Counted from the first letter of the stretch, positions 22,866 to 34,882 are shown. The stretch: DNA of 64,000 bases from Rhododendron vialii (GCF_030253575.1 NC_080564.1:7794501-7858500); one strand, 5' to 3'. A program made the numbers and translations. The notes: generated by a model not told the origin, from the letters alone.

Positions 22866-24242
22866 ATGAATTTCACATATCCGTCAATGCAAGGGGAACG
22901 CCATCTTTTTCTCGGAAACAGAGTATACCCCCAAATAGACTGTATATACTAGGAATTCTTTTGTTCTGATGCACATTCTTTTTTCCAGTTTTGATCTATT
23001 GTCGTCAAAAACAAAACAAATCGGAACTTAGTAGAATATCAGGGATTCACATATAGCCCATGAGTTTTGTAGTTTAATCAATGCAGAGAAAGTTATGGGC
23101 CTATGGCTAGCCATTGCTCCATTTTATCACCCATTGGTGATCCAAAGTTGCAGATCCATGGTTCTGACAAAAAAAAAATTGTAGATGTGAAACTCTCCGA
23201 TTGTTATGAGCTAGTGAGTTTTATGCTTGAAGAGTTGAAGACAATTTTTTTGGTGTTTGATCTTAACGAAAAACCAATGGATTTTGTGAGAAACTATTTG
23301 ACTTTTTTTGGATGCGTATTGTGTGTGTGGTGGTGGGTGTAGATGTGCGGTCTTTCTGTTAGCTTTTATTGGCTTTTTTGCACCTCTCTACATATAGAAA
23401 AATTATTCACCGGTCTTTGAATACTGCCACATGTTGTCTCAACCCCGTCATCCATTACAATTCATATGAGGCTCATGACTAATTGTGTGACCCCAGAAAT
23501 GAATGTGCGGAGGAGGGTGTTGGGACACCATGTGGTGTTGTCTCATTACCACTGAAGATAAGGTTAGTTTAGTTACACACTCGCTACTCACCTGTACGTA
23601 ATTTCAATTTGTTTGCTAAAAATTTTGAGTGTAGTTTTTGATTTCTTTGTTCACTCACCTCTCTCCATGTAAGCGACTAAGCGCTGCTTTCTCCGTGTCC
23701 GGTGTGAAGCCCAAAGTAGACGCTACTGCTTTTTCGATGACTTTTTAAAAAAACTGGTCACTGGTTTGAACTGGTTATTGATAATTGTTGCTGCTTCTTT
23801 TTCCCAAGTAAATTGGTTTATTCTTTTGTCTTTTGTGCTAGGGTAATTGATTTCCACACCCATTTTATATAATCACACTCTTTTTTTGTCCTTTTGTGTT
23901 ATAAATTTATAAAATTAACCTTTTATTTATATATACTTTTACACTTGGAGGACAAGAGTGTAAATTAACATCACAAGAAAACAAAACAGGAGTGAGTATA
24001 AAAAAAAGGAGGGTAAAAATCACTACCCATTTTTACTTTGCTGCGTTTGATTTTTTTTTTTTAACCGGATGTCCGGATCAATTTGTACAATTGCACACAC
24101 CTCGACTTATTCCAGAGCTACCCCTGAAGGTAATGACCAAACATAACTTCCAATGGCCCCAAGATCATGGAGCCTCTGATCTCATTGAGGAGGACTATTG
24201 CTGTTTTTGCTCGCTCTTTGTTTGACTAGTGACCACCTATTT
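22866..24242. other. 3' flank of the DUF1517 gene and intergenic DNA
   Basis: Small open frames exist (for example 23103-23342) but show no recognisable domain. At about 24065-24110 an inverted dispersed repeat ending GCACACACCTCGACTTATTC resembles the words at 4378, 4867 and 5826. Nothing else is identified. Confidence 0.3.
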
Positions 24243-24644
24243 TCTCTTGTAATGGGAATGAACGAGTTCTTCTAATTCTATGAATTTTTTTGAATATCAT
24301 TCAAAAGAAGTTTCGATTCCACCAATTAATAACCCAAGATTTCAGACATTTATTATATGAGAGAGAAATCTAAAAAAGGCCAAAAAAGAGTTTCATTTTA
24401 GGATTGTTCCATATACGTCGTATGCTTGGCTCGAGTGAACGTTCTAAAGAAGTTCAATTAAGTGAAAAAAAAAGGATTGATTATTTGCTTCTTTTTTTCT
24501 CTCCTATTGAGAAAGCCTTCATTCTTTAATTCATTTTTATCAAAAAAGAACTTCAATCGGTAAAGGCCAGAAATAGGTCAATTCAGCAGTTTTTTGTTCA
24601 ACTTCGTGTGGAGTAAAATTCTCATCAGTACGAGTCAAGGGAAT
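24243..24644 (-). pseudogene. ycf4-cemA: Plastid DNA insertion (NUPT): end of ycf4, spacer, start of cemA
   Basis: On the minus strand 24540-24644 reads as the last 34 codons of ycf4 with its stop: [20 protein letters not shown], then [14 protein letters not shown]. Known plastid Ycf4 ends in a near-identical [24 protein letters not shown] sequence. Further along the minus strand (about 24445-24243), after an AT-rich spacer, the text includes NKCLKSWVINWWNRN and KKFIELEELV in different frames, matching the N-terminal region of plastid CemA. Gene order and strand are those of plastid genomes. Stops and frameshifts in the cemA part show that the copy is dead. The left limit near 24243 is approximate. 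Confidence 0.8.
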
Positions 24645-24648
24645 GAGA

Positions 24649-24891
24649 AATTTTTGGGTATCTGATGGGTACCATGTGGTGCCTGAAACAATCCATCTTG
24701 GGCCATTCAAAAGTGTGTTGGACGGTTCAGATTAAAACTCTTTCTCCTCTCACCCCACCTCTATCTCTCCTCTTTCTCTCTCTTTTTTCTCTTCTCAAAT
24801 CCGAGCCGTCCAAAACTAAACTGGATGGTCCGGATGCGCCGAACGGACAACATATAGTACCCATCCGGCACCCAAAAATTTCCTCCAAGGG
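24649..24891. mobile_element. MITE next to the plastid insertion
   Basis: The left end AATTTTTGGGTATCTGATGG and the right end CCATCCGGCACCCAAAAATT form an imperfect terminal inverted repeat of about 26 bp. Internal GGACGGTTCAGATT and CCGAGCCGTCC words are mutually inverted. Non-coding; the open frames on both strands result from the symmetry. It abuts the plastid DNA fragment. Confidence 0.65.
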
Positions 24892-24974
24892 AATGGCCAC
24901 CTGGCCTCTGGTTTTTCCATATATAAAGAACACGTTCAATATTCAAAAAGGAAAAATGCGGGGTTATTCTAATT

Positions 24975-24978
<4 letters not shown>

Positions 24979-25010
<32 letters not shown>
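24979..25010. repeat. GA microsatellite
   Basis: About 16 GA units directly precede the ATG of the open frame at 25011. Confidence 0.9.
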
Positions 25011-25013
<3 letters not shown>

Positions 25014-25760
25014 TGGCACGTGTTATTGGATTTTCTTGAAAAATTTATGCGAGCAGTGATTCTCTGTGTCTTGCTGAAGGACAGATTGGTCGCGGACGGA
25101 GAAGACCGGCCGGAGTTGTATTTCGAGAATCTAAATTTTGCAAGGAAGTTCTTAGTGGAGGCAGTAGGGGCTTTCAACGGCCGTCAGTCCTGGTTCGCGA
25201 GAGCTACACTCTGTGTCCTCAAGAATACTGTCATTGTTGTTAGGTTTTTATGCATAATTTGTGTCTACCTATTTGTGGTCAAAGTCATTATCAACTTGTG
25301 GGGGTTGTTGGGTCTTTAGAGGAAATCTCTTCCTCCAAGAATCTCGTTTTTTTGTTTTTTTGGTGTTTCCTTTTTCTGGACTGGTTTCTACAAGAGACAT
25401 TTTGGATGACTTTCTTCGCGATTCTTACGCGCACGTCGATAGTGGAGAAATCACTCGTTCGAATGAGCAAGCAACGCGGCATGGATTGTCTGAACAATAA
25501 AGAGAAAGTACTGATTCTTGGTCTCCCTCTTGATAGCGATGTAAAGGATATAATCTGGAGTACTTGTCACGTGTTGCTAACTTGGGGTGGTCTACATCTA
25601 TTTACTAATCTTGATGACTTCCATGGTGGCCATAGCTCCTCAGTTTCGCATATTGAGTTTTCAGAATTGTTAAGCTGTAATGGTGAGAAGAGGAATCCTA
25701 ATAACTCGATCATTTTGGAAGAAAATTGGACTGAAGGAGCTTATCCCAGAGATATTGGAC
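25011..25760 (+). other. Unrecognised open frames, possible gene fragment
   Basis: A frame from an ATG at 25011 runs 102 codons. It has a less AT-rich, protein-like composition (for example DGEDRPELYFENLNFARKFL), then overlaps a 223-codon frame (25250-25921). That frame continues into the duplicated DUF1517 exon. A third frame holds RDILDDFLRDSYAHVDSGEI, followed by a stop. I do not recognise any of these as a known family. The composition suggests a decayed or captured coding fragment rather than random DNA, but no intact gene can be built. Confidence 0.3.
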
Positions 25761-25761
25761 A

Positions 25762-26670
25762 ACTTATCTTGAATCTTGATCATTTGAATGCAGAAACTGT
25801 TTCTTGCTTATGCCGTTATTGTGGGGACTCTTGTTTCTCTGCCTACTCAAATGTAAGCAATATGTCTTTCTCCTCACCTTTCTTTCTTTGTTTCTGCATT
25901 GTTACTTGCATTCTTGTGTAGAAAATTGCTATTATGTAGAAAATCAGTTATATGTCTGTCTATTTTGGAGCTTGTCGTCAATAGAACATCGACTCGTCTT
26001 CCCCTGGAAACTTTAGCATTGTTTGGATAAATCATAGGTATTAAGGAAAACTATACTTTTGTTGCCCTTTGCTTAGCTTATGCTTGCCTATTTTAGAATA
26101 TCTAGTGATCTTGTAATCTTGTGTTCTATGGTTCATTTGCAATTTTTTTCAAGGGCTTGTTGTAAAATTTAATTTGAGTTTTTGAATTAGTCGTATAGAC
26201 CAGGACCTATATCGTTTTCCTTGCTATCCTGGATCTCCATCTATTGGAAATAAAAAAATTGTCAAATCCAGATAGAGCTCTGTGATTCAGTTAGGAAAAC
26301 GATGGAACGAAAACAAGGAGGAAGTGAGAATTGAAAGAATCCAAATTATGGAATGGACCTCCAAGGAGAACAATTCAAGCCTATTTTTACTTTGAGTTTG
26401 AAGACCAGTAGACCACAATGGTTATGGAGTCTTTATATTCGTGGATTTAGAGGAGGGTAAAAATTTGGACATTTTCGAGGTGAACTCTTCAATGGTATTC
26501 ACTTTATAGCAGTGGCAGATGGTAAGAAGGTTGGATTTCTTTTTTTGAGAGGAGAGGGGGATGGGGAAGAAGGAGACGGAGAGGGAGAGAATGGTTCTTC
26601 AAGGCTTGTAGCATCTTTGAGGTGAAATCTTCAATGGTATTCGCTTACGTTGCTGCATTTGGTTTCACAT
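25762..26670 (+). pseudogene. Partial duplicate of the DUF1517 gene (exon 3 and parts of intron 3)
   Basis: From about 25762 the sequence matches 19926 onward: the end of intron 2, then exon 3 at 25791-25849 (SETVSCLCRY-type, with GGES changed to CGDS), then the donor and intron 3. Similarity runs to about 26195 (matching about 20250). It resumes at about 26490-26660, which matches about 21640-21760 of the original intron. Exons 1, 2, 4, 5 and 6 are absent, so it cannot encode the protein. The copy starts almost exactly inside intron 2. Confidence 0.8.
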
Positions 26671-27028
26671 ATAGGTCATAAACTGGCCAAATTATGCAAG
26701 CATTGATTGAACAGAATTTTCTCCCTATCTTCTCTTTCTCCTTATTTTCTTTGGTTGTTTACTTGGTGCAATTACTCCACTATTATGCATAAAATTGCTT
26801 GTTTATGACGTAATTGAATTGTTTAAGGCCTGCGGTAAAGACAACATTTGGCAAATTTTGTTGACTTGTATTACCCCTGTACCTTTTTATGCTTTCAGAT
26901 GACGTTTATTGTTGTAAGCATCAAGTGAAAATTGTTTTCGTTGTCGCTCTTTATGTTATACTTGCAAATTTCTGTGTTTAAAGTGGTGTGCTGTGTTCCT
27001 TGGTTATTATAGTGGTCACTTGCCAGTA
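26671..27028. other. Intergenic, nothing recognised
   Basis: AT-rich DNA between two duplicated segments. No frame, RNA or repeat could be identified. Confidence 0.3.
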
Positions 27029-29863
27029 GCTTGTTGGGATAATTTAAGGAGCTGAGAAATGGTGGGAAATGAAGGAAATCAGTGCATGTATAAGCTTTCT
27101 GTTTTTCTTCTCACAACTTGCTAGATTTCACCAAAATTGGCGAGATTTCTTGAGAAACCATTATGATTTATTTTCTCATCCTATCACTCCATCCAAACGG
27201 ATTGTAGGAATACTGTCAACTATGCTTCGTATTTTCCTCTATTTATTGAAGCTATATTGATTAGGTTCTAATGAAAAATTGTTATAAGCATTCACAATTT
27301 GCTTCTGGTTGGATGTGCAGTTCATTTGTTGGGTTTTACTATCTCATTGATGCTATTTTTATGTCTGGTGAGAAGCCCAATATGTTAGTAGCCTATCAAA
27401 TACTTTTTCACTTTCCCATTCTCCTTTCGTAGATTCTTGATTTGAAGCAAGGGGAGGTTTCAAAACTACTTAGAGAATTAATGCATGGGCGACGTGCCCG
27501 CCCAGGGAAATATTCTCCAGCTGTCCAGTTTCATATCCAGTTGCTGTCACTGATACTAGAGGACTTGGGGGAAGAGTATGATCCTCAACACTAGACTTAT
27601 GTTCTTAATCAAACTTGTTACCATCTAACTGCGGCAATGTTTTATGTTAGCTCTGAAGCAATTACTCAGAAAAATGGCAAAACTTCGTGGCTGCATGCTT
27701 TACAGAAGTGTGCCTCCAGATCGCAGAGTGTACTGAAAAAACTGAAGTTGGATTTGTTTGGTCGGGAAGCTGATGATTATGATGGTTTAGACTCCTCACA
27801 AAGGCTTAGACTTTTAGTGTTTTTGTGCGATGAAGTTCTTTGTACTGCGTAAGTGATAATGGTTTGCACTCCCCCCCACCCCCTTAAAGTCATCTTTTAC
27901 TTTCTTATATCTTACAGAAAGCCATTGGCAATTTATTGAACTTTCTTGCAGACATGTAAGGAGTTGGATAGATGATCAGAACTTAAAAATTATTCAAAAT
28001 GTGAAGGAAGCAAAAGAAAAAAATCTTGCTCCAAAACAAAAGGTAGCAAAACTTGTGAACTACTGTTGCCTTCAGGGCTTAGAATGATGCTGTTATATAT
28101 ATATATTTTTTTCAAATTCTCTGTCATCAACTTTGATAATTCGTACAGGAGAAACAATTGAAGCAGAAGATGCTGGATGAGGTGGCCAAAGCTATCATAG
28201 TGAAAAATGGTGCTCCCCTGTCAATTTCTGAGCATGAAGCTGTCGTTTTGCAAATTAAAACTGAAGTGGCTCAAGCTTGTGCAGAAATTATGGAATCACA
28301 AGACATGGTACCTAATGGTATGTTCTGTATGTCTACAAATTTAGAACTTTGGGCTGCAAATATGTCTGAGTTGAAAGGGTTCTTGGGCTTCTTGATTTTG
28401 GGTAGAGGTTGAGCTCGATTGAGTTTAAGTTAACAAGTTACAAGCCTAAAAGAGCTTGTTTGCTATTGGTTGATGCTTGCGCTTTTTGTGGTTCTAATTG
28501 AGATTGTTAAATGACTTAGGGTATTTTGAGTCTAGAACTTATTTGTCCTCAGAAATTGGAATTTTTTAACAACGCTTTTGTGAAAGATCAACAAACCAAC
28601 TCAGCATTTTGGAATGGCTCGGTATTTATATATTATACACTCGCCACTAACTTTTACTCAGTGTATTTACGAATTGGAACATTTATATTAATACAACGGC
28701 TCATAAACCTGGGTCAATTTCGTACAAAATACATAGATAGGAATTTGCATTTGCAAACAAAGTTGCTTCACTTCAGACCCCAGCTATGCAGCTGCAGCTT
28801 GGTTAGCACTGCCATGTTGCGGTCTGTTTAATTTTGACACTGCATTAATCAGAGAAAGTGTGGTCCTGTAAGGATATGTTCCAAGTTCATATTCCCAAAC
28901 CATATCATCGTTTTCTTCTTATATTGGTTTGACATTATAATCTGAGTTTCTTTGTCATAAACTTCTGCAGGTATAAAAGGATCTGCTGCTGTTAGAACTG
29001 AACCTATTCTTTTGGACATTAACGGACGCACTTATTGGAAATTAAATGGATATTCTGACAACTCTAATGTCCTGCTTCACGGTTAGGTTTTTATGATTGT
29101 TTTAAAATTTATCCAAGGATTCATTTTACGAATGAAATTCAAGTCAATTTTTTTTTCTTTAATTTACAGATGTGGGAACCTCGGATGCTGTTGAGTCGAG
29201 TGAAAAATGGTTCATCTTTGATGTTGAACAGGAAAGAAAGATTGAAGAATGCATTTCTTCCCAAAGGTGAATATCATAATTTGTTCACTTATACCCTGTA
29301 GGTGCATTTATTAAACTTCATATGCAAGGCTATGAATTTCTTGCATCCTTATGTACAGGAGTTCTAAGGGTAGTTGTATCAAGTATGGTAAACATAGGAA
29401 CATTGAAATTCTTCCTATTTAGTTTCATCTGTATGTTTCTCTGAAATTTGCACAGAATACAGTTTTTTTTAACAGCAGCACAGAATACAAGTTTTCTTTT
29501 GGTCAAACAGAAAATTAGCACAGAATACAAGTTGACGTTAAGGCTCTGTTTGTTTTGCAGTAAAATGTTTTCCTGTAAAATATTTTACCCTTTTTTCCTT
29601 GTTTGGTTGGATAAAAAGTGCAAACCACATTTTCCGGGCAAAATATTTTCCATCGCTTGGGTGACAATGCTTTCCTTTCAGAGACTTCATAAGTCATCTT
29701 TGGGTGCAGCGTGTATGGAATTCATTGAGCCCGTCATTCCCCCTTGGACCCCTACCCATGAGCGCATGCAAATTGCACGAACAGCCACTAGCTAGCTAGT
29801 GTTCTTCTTGAAACCCATCTCTTTCCAACACATAATCTCTGCTGCACAAAAAAGTTCCTGCAT

Positions 29864-29909
<46 letters not shown>

Positions 29910-29941
29910 GATTATGAATGTATAGATATAGTCATAGAGAA

Positions 29942-29994
<53 letters not shown>

Positions 29995-31889
29995 TTTGTG
30001 GCTATGCTTATGTAAATCCTCAAGTCAGTTTTCGTTTCAAAAGGTTGGAAATCTATTTCAATAGAAATTATTTTTAACTTGTCAACCAAACAGCCGTAAA
30101 TGAAAACGATAATATTTTTTTGGTTAAAGTTATTTTACCAACAAAATATTTTACGTTTTATGTCCAAACAATAGATCATAAAAGAAAAGTCTGAGAATAC
30201 AATAGATTGGAGAGATTTTAGAAGCAGCAGAGGGATTTTTTAATTAAACAAGTGAATTTTGTTTGTTATCACCATGTCGACAAATTCTTTGACAAATTAG
30301 GAATTGAGTTTTTATGAGAATGCAAGGTACCGGCCTTCAGCATTTACTCCATTTCTACTTTTACCCATGTTTTCTGTCCCAAGCTGGAATTATGGGGTCA
30401 AAATTTCCTTGTTCTTCTATGTGAGGGCTGTGAACAATGAACATATGAGTCTATGACAAGATAAAGATTTTCCTCTATGATGTCTCAGTTTTCTAGCCAT
30501 TTTAACAGGGAGCTTCTAAATAGAATTGTTCAGAATGTTATAAACTGACATTTTGGGTAGGGGCAATTTTACTGTTAATATTCTCAAGTTCAACATAGCG
30601 GGACTAGATGTGCTTTGATTCATTTCGGCTTTATTGACGGAAATTATTACTATGTTCATGTTAACAAATTTTGCAATTGGTTGATCCTCAACAGTGTAAG
30701 CAAAGGAAAAGAAGGCCATGGTCTCGAAAGCTTACTGATGGACTGTCATTTAATAATTAGCAAAAGCAGACCTGGTTTTAGTCAGTGCAATCAAGGTACC
30801 TCTAGATCATCTACTTGACTATCTTTGCCAATCATGTTAATATCATGTATAGCCCATTACTGGGTGTGGAAATGGTATTACCTACACTATGCATCCTACG
30901 TTTAGATTTAGGATTTGACAAGGAAAATGAAACACCCGCGCCTAATCATTTTATAATAACCAAAAAACCACCTTAGCAATGAATTTACCCTAATTTTCCC
31001 AGCCTAGCTAATCGAAATTCAAGAGCATTGAACTTAACTTCCCTAATTTCATTTTGGATTTCCTTTATTTTATCCTCAAATTTTAGAACTAAATGATTAA
31101 CACATCTACGTTGAATGATTAGGAAGATGAGCTGTTTAAGATGACCATCTATTGGATTCAGAAAGATAGTGTCTGTCGAATCACAGTTTGGGTTTTCTTA
31201 CTAGTGATGTTTTTCCTAGCTAAAACTAACACCCTGTCTTCTGTTGTTATATGGCAGGTGGCCATGAAATGATCAGAGGACTATTGGCTGCACCATTCTC
31301 TCTTTAGAAAGGCCCAGAAGCTTCCATGGGATTTTTGTTGATTGAATTGCCCAAATTTGGGACTTTCAGACGCTGCTTTGTTACAATGTTGTATGATTTT
31401 GCTGTTAGAACATCCAGTTAGACTATTCTGTCAACTATGTTACAACCCGGGGAAGCTATCCTCCATTGGTATTTGTACTGTACTGCTTGGTTTTTGGACA
31501 AGGATTGCTAGCTGATGTCTCTGGTATTATAAATTCACTTTGCCCCATAGCCAGTGCCTCACTTCTTCTCATTGAAGACAAACTTTTGCCTAAGATTCGT
31601 ATTTCCATTTGGATTTGTCATTCATGAGCCGAGCAAGTCGTTTTAATTTGAAACTTTAGTAAGCTTCAGAAACGGGTGCTTGATTTGTTTGTCAATTTTA
31701 AACAAACTTTAATCGGCCTCACAAGAAGTGCAGTTTCTCCCCCTATTTGGTCAGTCGATAGAAGAGTACATTTACAAATATTATTGGAGTCACATTAAAA
31801 GAACAAGTCAGCAGCCAAGCTAAACATTTAAATGTCACCTCCGTGAGCTTTAAGATTTTTCCGTTTAAGCTTAATTTATTTATGCAACA
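27029..31889 (+). pseudogene. Partial duplicate of the CDCA7-related gene (3' half: DDT end to C-terminus)
   Basis: This segment aligns along its whole length with about 41164-46296. Exons equivalent to 6-12 are at 27433-27575, 27651-27848, 27952-28042, 28149-28317, 28971-29081, 29170-29266 and 29359-29369. Two further exons end near 30795 and at 31258-31307 (stop TAG). All splice sites, exon lengths and frames are kept, and I see no internal stop. The zinc-finger exons and the large central exon are missing and no promoter-proximal exon is visible. It is therefore called a partial gene copy, although it may still be transcribed. Its C-terminus continues as GHEMIRGLLAAPFSL, beyond the point where the full gene hits a stop. 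A 630-bp insertion at about 29545-30176 is absent from the other copy. Confidence 0.8.
29545..30176. mobile_element. Insertion specific to the partial duplicate, with microsatellites
   Basis: The second copy of the duplicated segment lacks this stretch (it goes directly from about 43597 to 43604). The ends are loosely inverted: GTAAAATATTTTACCC on the left and TTACCAACAAAATATTTTACG on the right, so a hAT-type MITE is likely. Inside lie CT (29866-29905), TA and TG (29941-29991) microsatellites. Confidence 0.55.
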
Positions 31890-32760
31890 AGATACCCGCA
31901 ACATCTCCCGTGAAGTTTGAACTAACAGTGCTTTCCCAGCTCCGTTCATAACTCTTAGAAATGATCTTAATTTCCACAATTGGTTGATGGACTACATTAT
32001 TTGCTTGACGACTCAATCAATCGACAAGGACCGGTTCTTTAACTCCATCGCAATCCTGTGGTGTATCCGGAAGCAGCGCAACCTCCTGGTTTTCTCGGAG
32101 TCTCCTTTTATAACCAACTCCGTTTTAGCCATTATTGCTGAAATTGTTACTTGGTTTAAGAGAGCGTCCCTTTGGTGCTTAGACCAACACCCGACATTGC
32201 CAACAACATCCCTTTTGTTCTCAAAACTTAGCCCGCTATCATGTGGACTGACCCGCGCCCGTTAACCCTCCATGTTGATGGGGCTGGAAAGCGGGTACGC
32301 CTTGGAGCGGTCTGGGTTCCTTTACAAATCGAACTGCTTGCCTCGCTGCAAAATTGGCTTTAACTTACAACTACAATTCAGTTCATATTTTTTCTGATTG
32401 TTTAAATGTTATATTGCAGTTAGCAGGGACGACTGACTGTCACTACGCTGACAGATTTTGTTGCGCAATCTGGAGAACGAGATTGCCAAACACTCTTCTT
32501 GCAGGATCTCTAAGGTTGACCGCAAGGACAACAATCAAGCCCACTCTTTGGCAAAGCGGGCATTGCAGTGCTTTACGCACCCCACAGCTGCAAGAGATCA
32601 ACAGTTTTTGCATAGAGCCACTGCTTTTCCATTTCAATTGTAGCTCTATTTTTGGGTTGTATTCTCCTGTCATCTGTTTTACCTTTTTTGGGTTGTATTA
32701 ATTTGCTTCTGAATAGTTTGCCTTATCTATATATATTTCTTGCTGTTCTTCCAAATAAAA
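31890..32760 (+). pseudogene. LINE RNase H-domain remnant
   Basis: Broken frames on the plus strand encode pieces of a plant LINE RNase H-like (RVT_3) domain in order: WCIRKQRNLLVFSE (about 32060), LHVDGAGKRVRLGAVWV (about 32268, with the catalytic-type aspartate), HIFSDCLNVILQLAG (about 32385, second aspartate) and CRISKVDRKDNNQAHSLAKR (about 32502-32562). A stop falls at 32641-32643. At least two frameshifts are needed, so it is dead. It begins right where homology between the two CDCA7-related copies ends. Confidence 0.75.
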
Positions 32761-34175
32761 ATGGTACTAAAATTTTTCATTGTTGAATAAGAACACTAGA
32801 GACGTACTTTTGTCAACTAAAAATATAAATAGAAGATATTCTCGAGAATTTTAAGGATTCCCAATACATGAAATCATATCCTACCATGCTTCAAATCTTC
32901 AAAATGAAAAATCTTACCTCTCCAATCGTAATTCGTTTTGGAGTCCAAAATAAATACACCATTTTGGTTCTTCCCATATGGGGGCTCGTTTAAATTATGA
33001 AGGGGTGAAAAGCTTTGGTAAATGGTTGGAGAGAAATGTGCGGAGAGGATCCAGATCCATTATGAAGAGCGTTCTCCACGTATTTTTACACAGAAGAGTA
33101 AATAAAAAATTTCTGATGATATGATCCAATAGATATGACATTGATGTCATTACAAAGGTACAGTAGGACCTAATATAAGATAACACAAATATTGAATAAT
33201 GCTTGAAAATTGGTGATTCGAATTTTGTGGAAAAAGAAGTTTGGATGCAACAATTATTTGTAATGCCCTCTCACATGTGGTGAGTGAGTCCCATGTATGT
33301 GTTGGTCCCAACACATGTGAGATGAGTGTTACAAATAACCGTTGTATTGAAAATTTACTCGAGGTACGAGTTATCGGAGAGATGACTCAGTGCTTCAAGA
33401 GCATGCTCCTGTCTTCACGAATATGTGTGAGCTCCAAGCACAAGGAGATAGGGCCTCCACACCACACTCATATGAGGGAAGAGCGTTGCTCCTGAGGCAT
33501 GAAATAATTTTTCGCAAGATATAACTATCATAATGTTTTTTCCCATTAATTAAAAAAAAGTATTATGAGGAAAGAGGAGGTGATAAGAGGAATCTTTCAG
33601 ACCTCGATATAGAACGGATGTGAATTGGTCATCTTTAAAGGTTAATTAGAGTTCTCTTTGCGGTAAACTTGGCGGTTGTGTGTGCATTCCAATTTCATCT
33701 CGATGATACAAAGTCGCTCAACTTATATGATTTAACTCCAAAGGTTAGCCTAGTGATCTTGACTTCAGATTTACCGGCTCGTTTGAATAGATAAAAAAGA
33801 ATGAGAGAAGAGAGGTATATGCCTGTATGGCATAAAGGAGGATTAGGTGGGAAGAGAGATAAGCTTGTACTTGATTTGAGCGATACTCCGCAGTAATATA
33901 GGTGAATAGAGTGGATAATGTAATAAATTACTCGGTTGCCCTCATTAAATCATTGTTTTGAGAATACTATCAAAGTTTGAGGATTATCCAATCTTTTCCC
34001 CCACCCAAATTAGCTACTCCTAGGATGAAGGTTAGTGTTAGCTAAGACCCCTCAAAGGTATATAAGCTCTCTCGCTCTCTTTCTTCTCTCATTACCAAAC
34101 ATGGAATTCCATCTCCCCATAACAACGGGCCCCCATGAGGTCATGAGTTTGCTTTCTCCTTGGGTCTCACCAATA
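32761..34175. other. Intergenic, nothing recognised
   Basis: Small open frames occur without domain features. CTCACATGTGGTGAGTGAGT near 33270 and ACACATGTGAGATGAGTGT near 33310 form a local inverted repeat in an 80-bp interval. No other structure was identified. Confidence 0.3.
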
Positions 34176-34737
34176 ATTCCTTAGCGGGTATTAATTATCA
34201 AAATATGTCCTTGGCTGTCATTTTCCCAATTCCTTGGCGGGTATTAATGCTGAAAATGTCATTGGCGGGTATTAATTATCAAAACACATCCTGGGCTGTC
34301 ATTTTCCCTTCTAATTGGGAAAATGACGGCCAAGGATATGTTTTGATAATTAATACCCGCCAATGACATTTTCAGCATTAACAATTATTTTTAACATGTC
34401 CTTGGAGGGTATTAATTATCAAAACACGTCCTAGGCCGTCATTTTCTCTTTTAATTGGGAAAATGACGGCCAATGACATGTTTTGATAATTAATACCTGC
34501 CAAGGACATTTTCAGCATTAACAATTGTTCTTAACATATCCTTGGAGGGTATTAATTATCAAAACACATCCCGGGCCGTCATTTTCCCTTCTAATTGGAA
34601 AAATGACGGCCAATGACATGTTTTGATAATTAATACCCGTCAAGGACATTTTCAGCATTAACAATTGCTCTTAACATGTCTTTGGAGGGTATTAATTATC
34701 AAAACACGTCCTGGGCCGTCATTTTCCCATTCTAATT
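34176..34737. repeat. Tandem array of palindromes, 140-bp period
   Basis: The word TTTTGATAATTAATACC recurs at 34341, 34481 and 34621, exactly 140 bp apart. Between these copies its reverse complement GGTATTAATTATCAAAA appears near 34410, 34550 and 34690. Each unit pairs an arm containing GGGCCGTCATTTTCCC with its inverse GGGAAAATGACGGCC, plus a CATTTTCAGCATTAACAAT spacer. A single related unit lies at 63431-63573. Open frames within it have no coding meaning. Confidence 0.85.
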
Positions 34738-34882
34738 TCTAGGAGCCACCGCAATCTCTATGCATAAGTGTGCCAAAGAGACAAGAGATGGGTTTCAGGG
34801 ATTAATCTGAAATACGCATATGTTCATCTAGGACACTCTGCATTACCGACAAAAAAGAAATAACTTTATATGATTCCCTAAA

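Noticed and set aside
25011..25319. A complete small gene starting right after the GA repeat
   Set aside because: There is no recognisable domain, no coherent exon chain, and the following frames overlap and break. It is listed only as an unrecognised fragment.
29799..30089. Open frames rich in SLSLSL and CVCVCV or HTHTHT
   Set aside because: They are translations of CT, TA and TG microsatellites in an insertion absent from the sister copy.
34160..34737. Regular spaced repeats that could suggest a CRISPR array
   Set aside because: The genome is a plant nuclear genome, the units are 140-bp palindromes rather than short repeats with unique spacers, and no cas-like gene is present.
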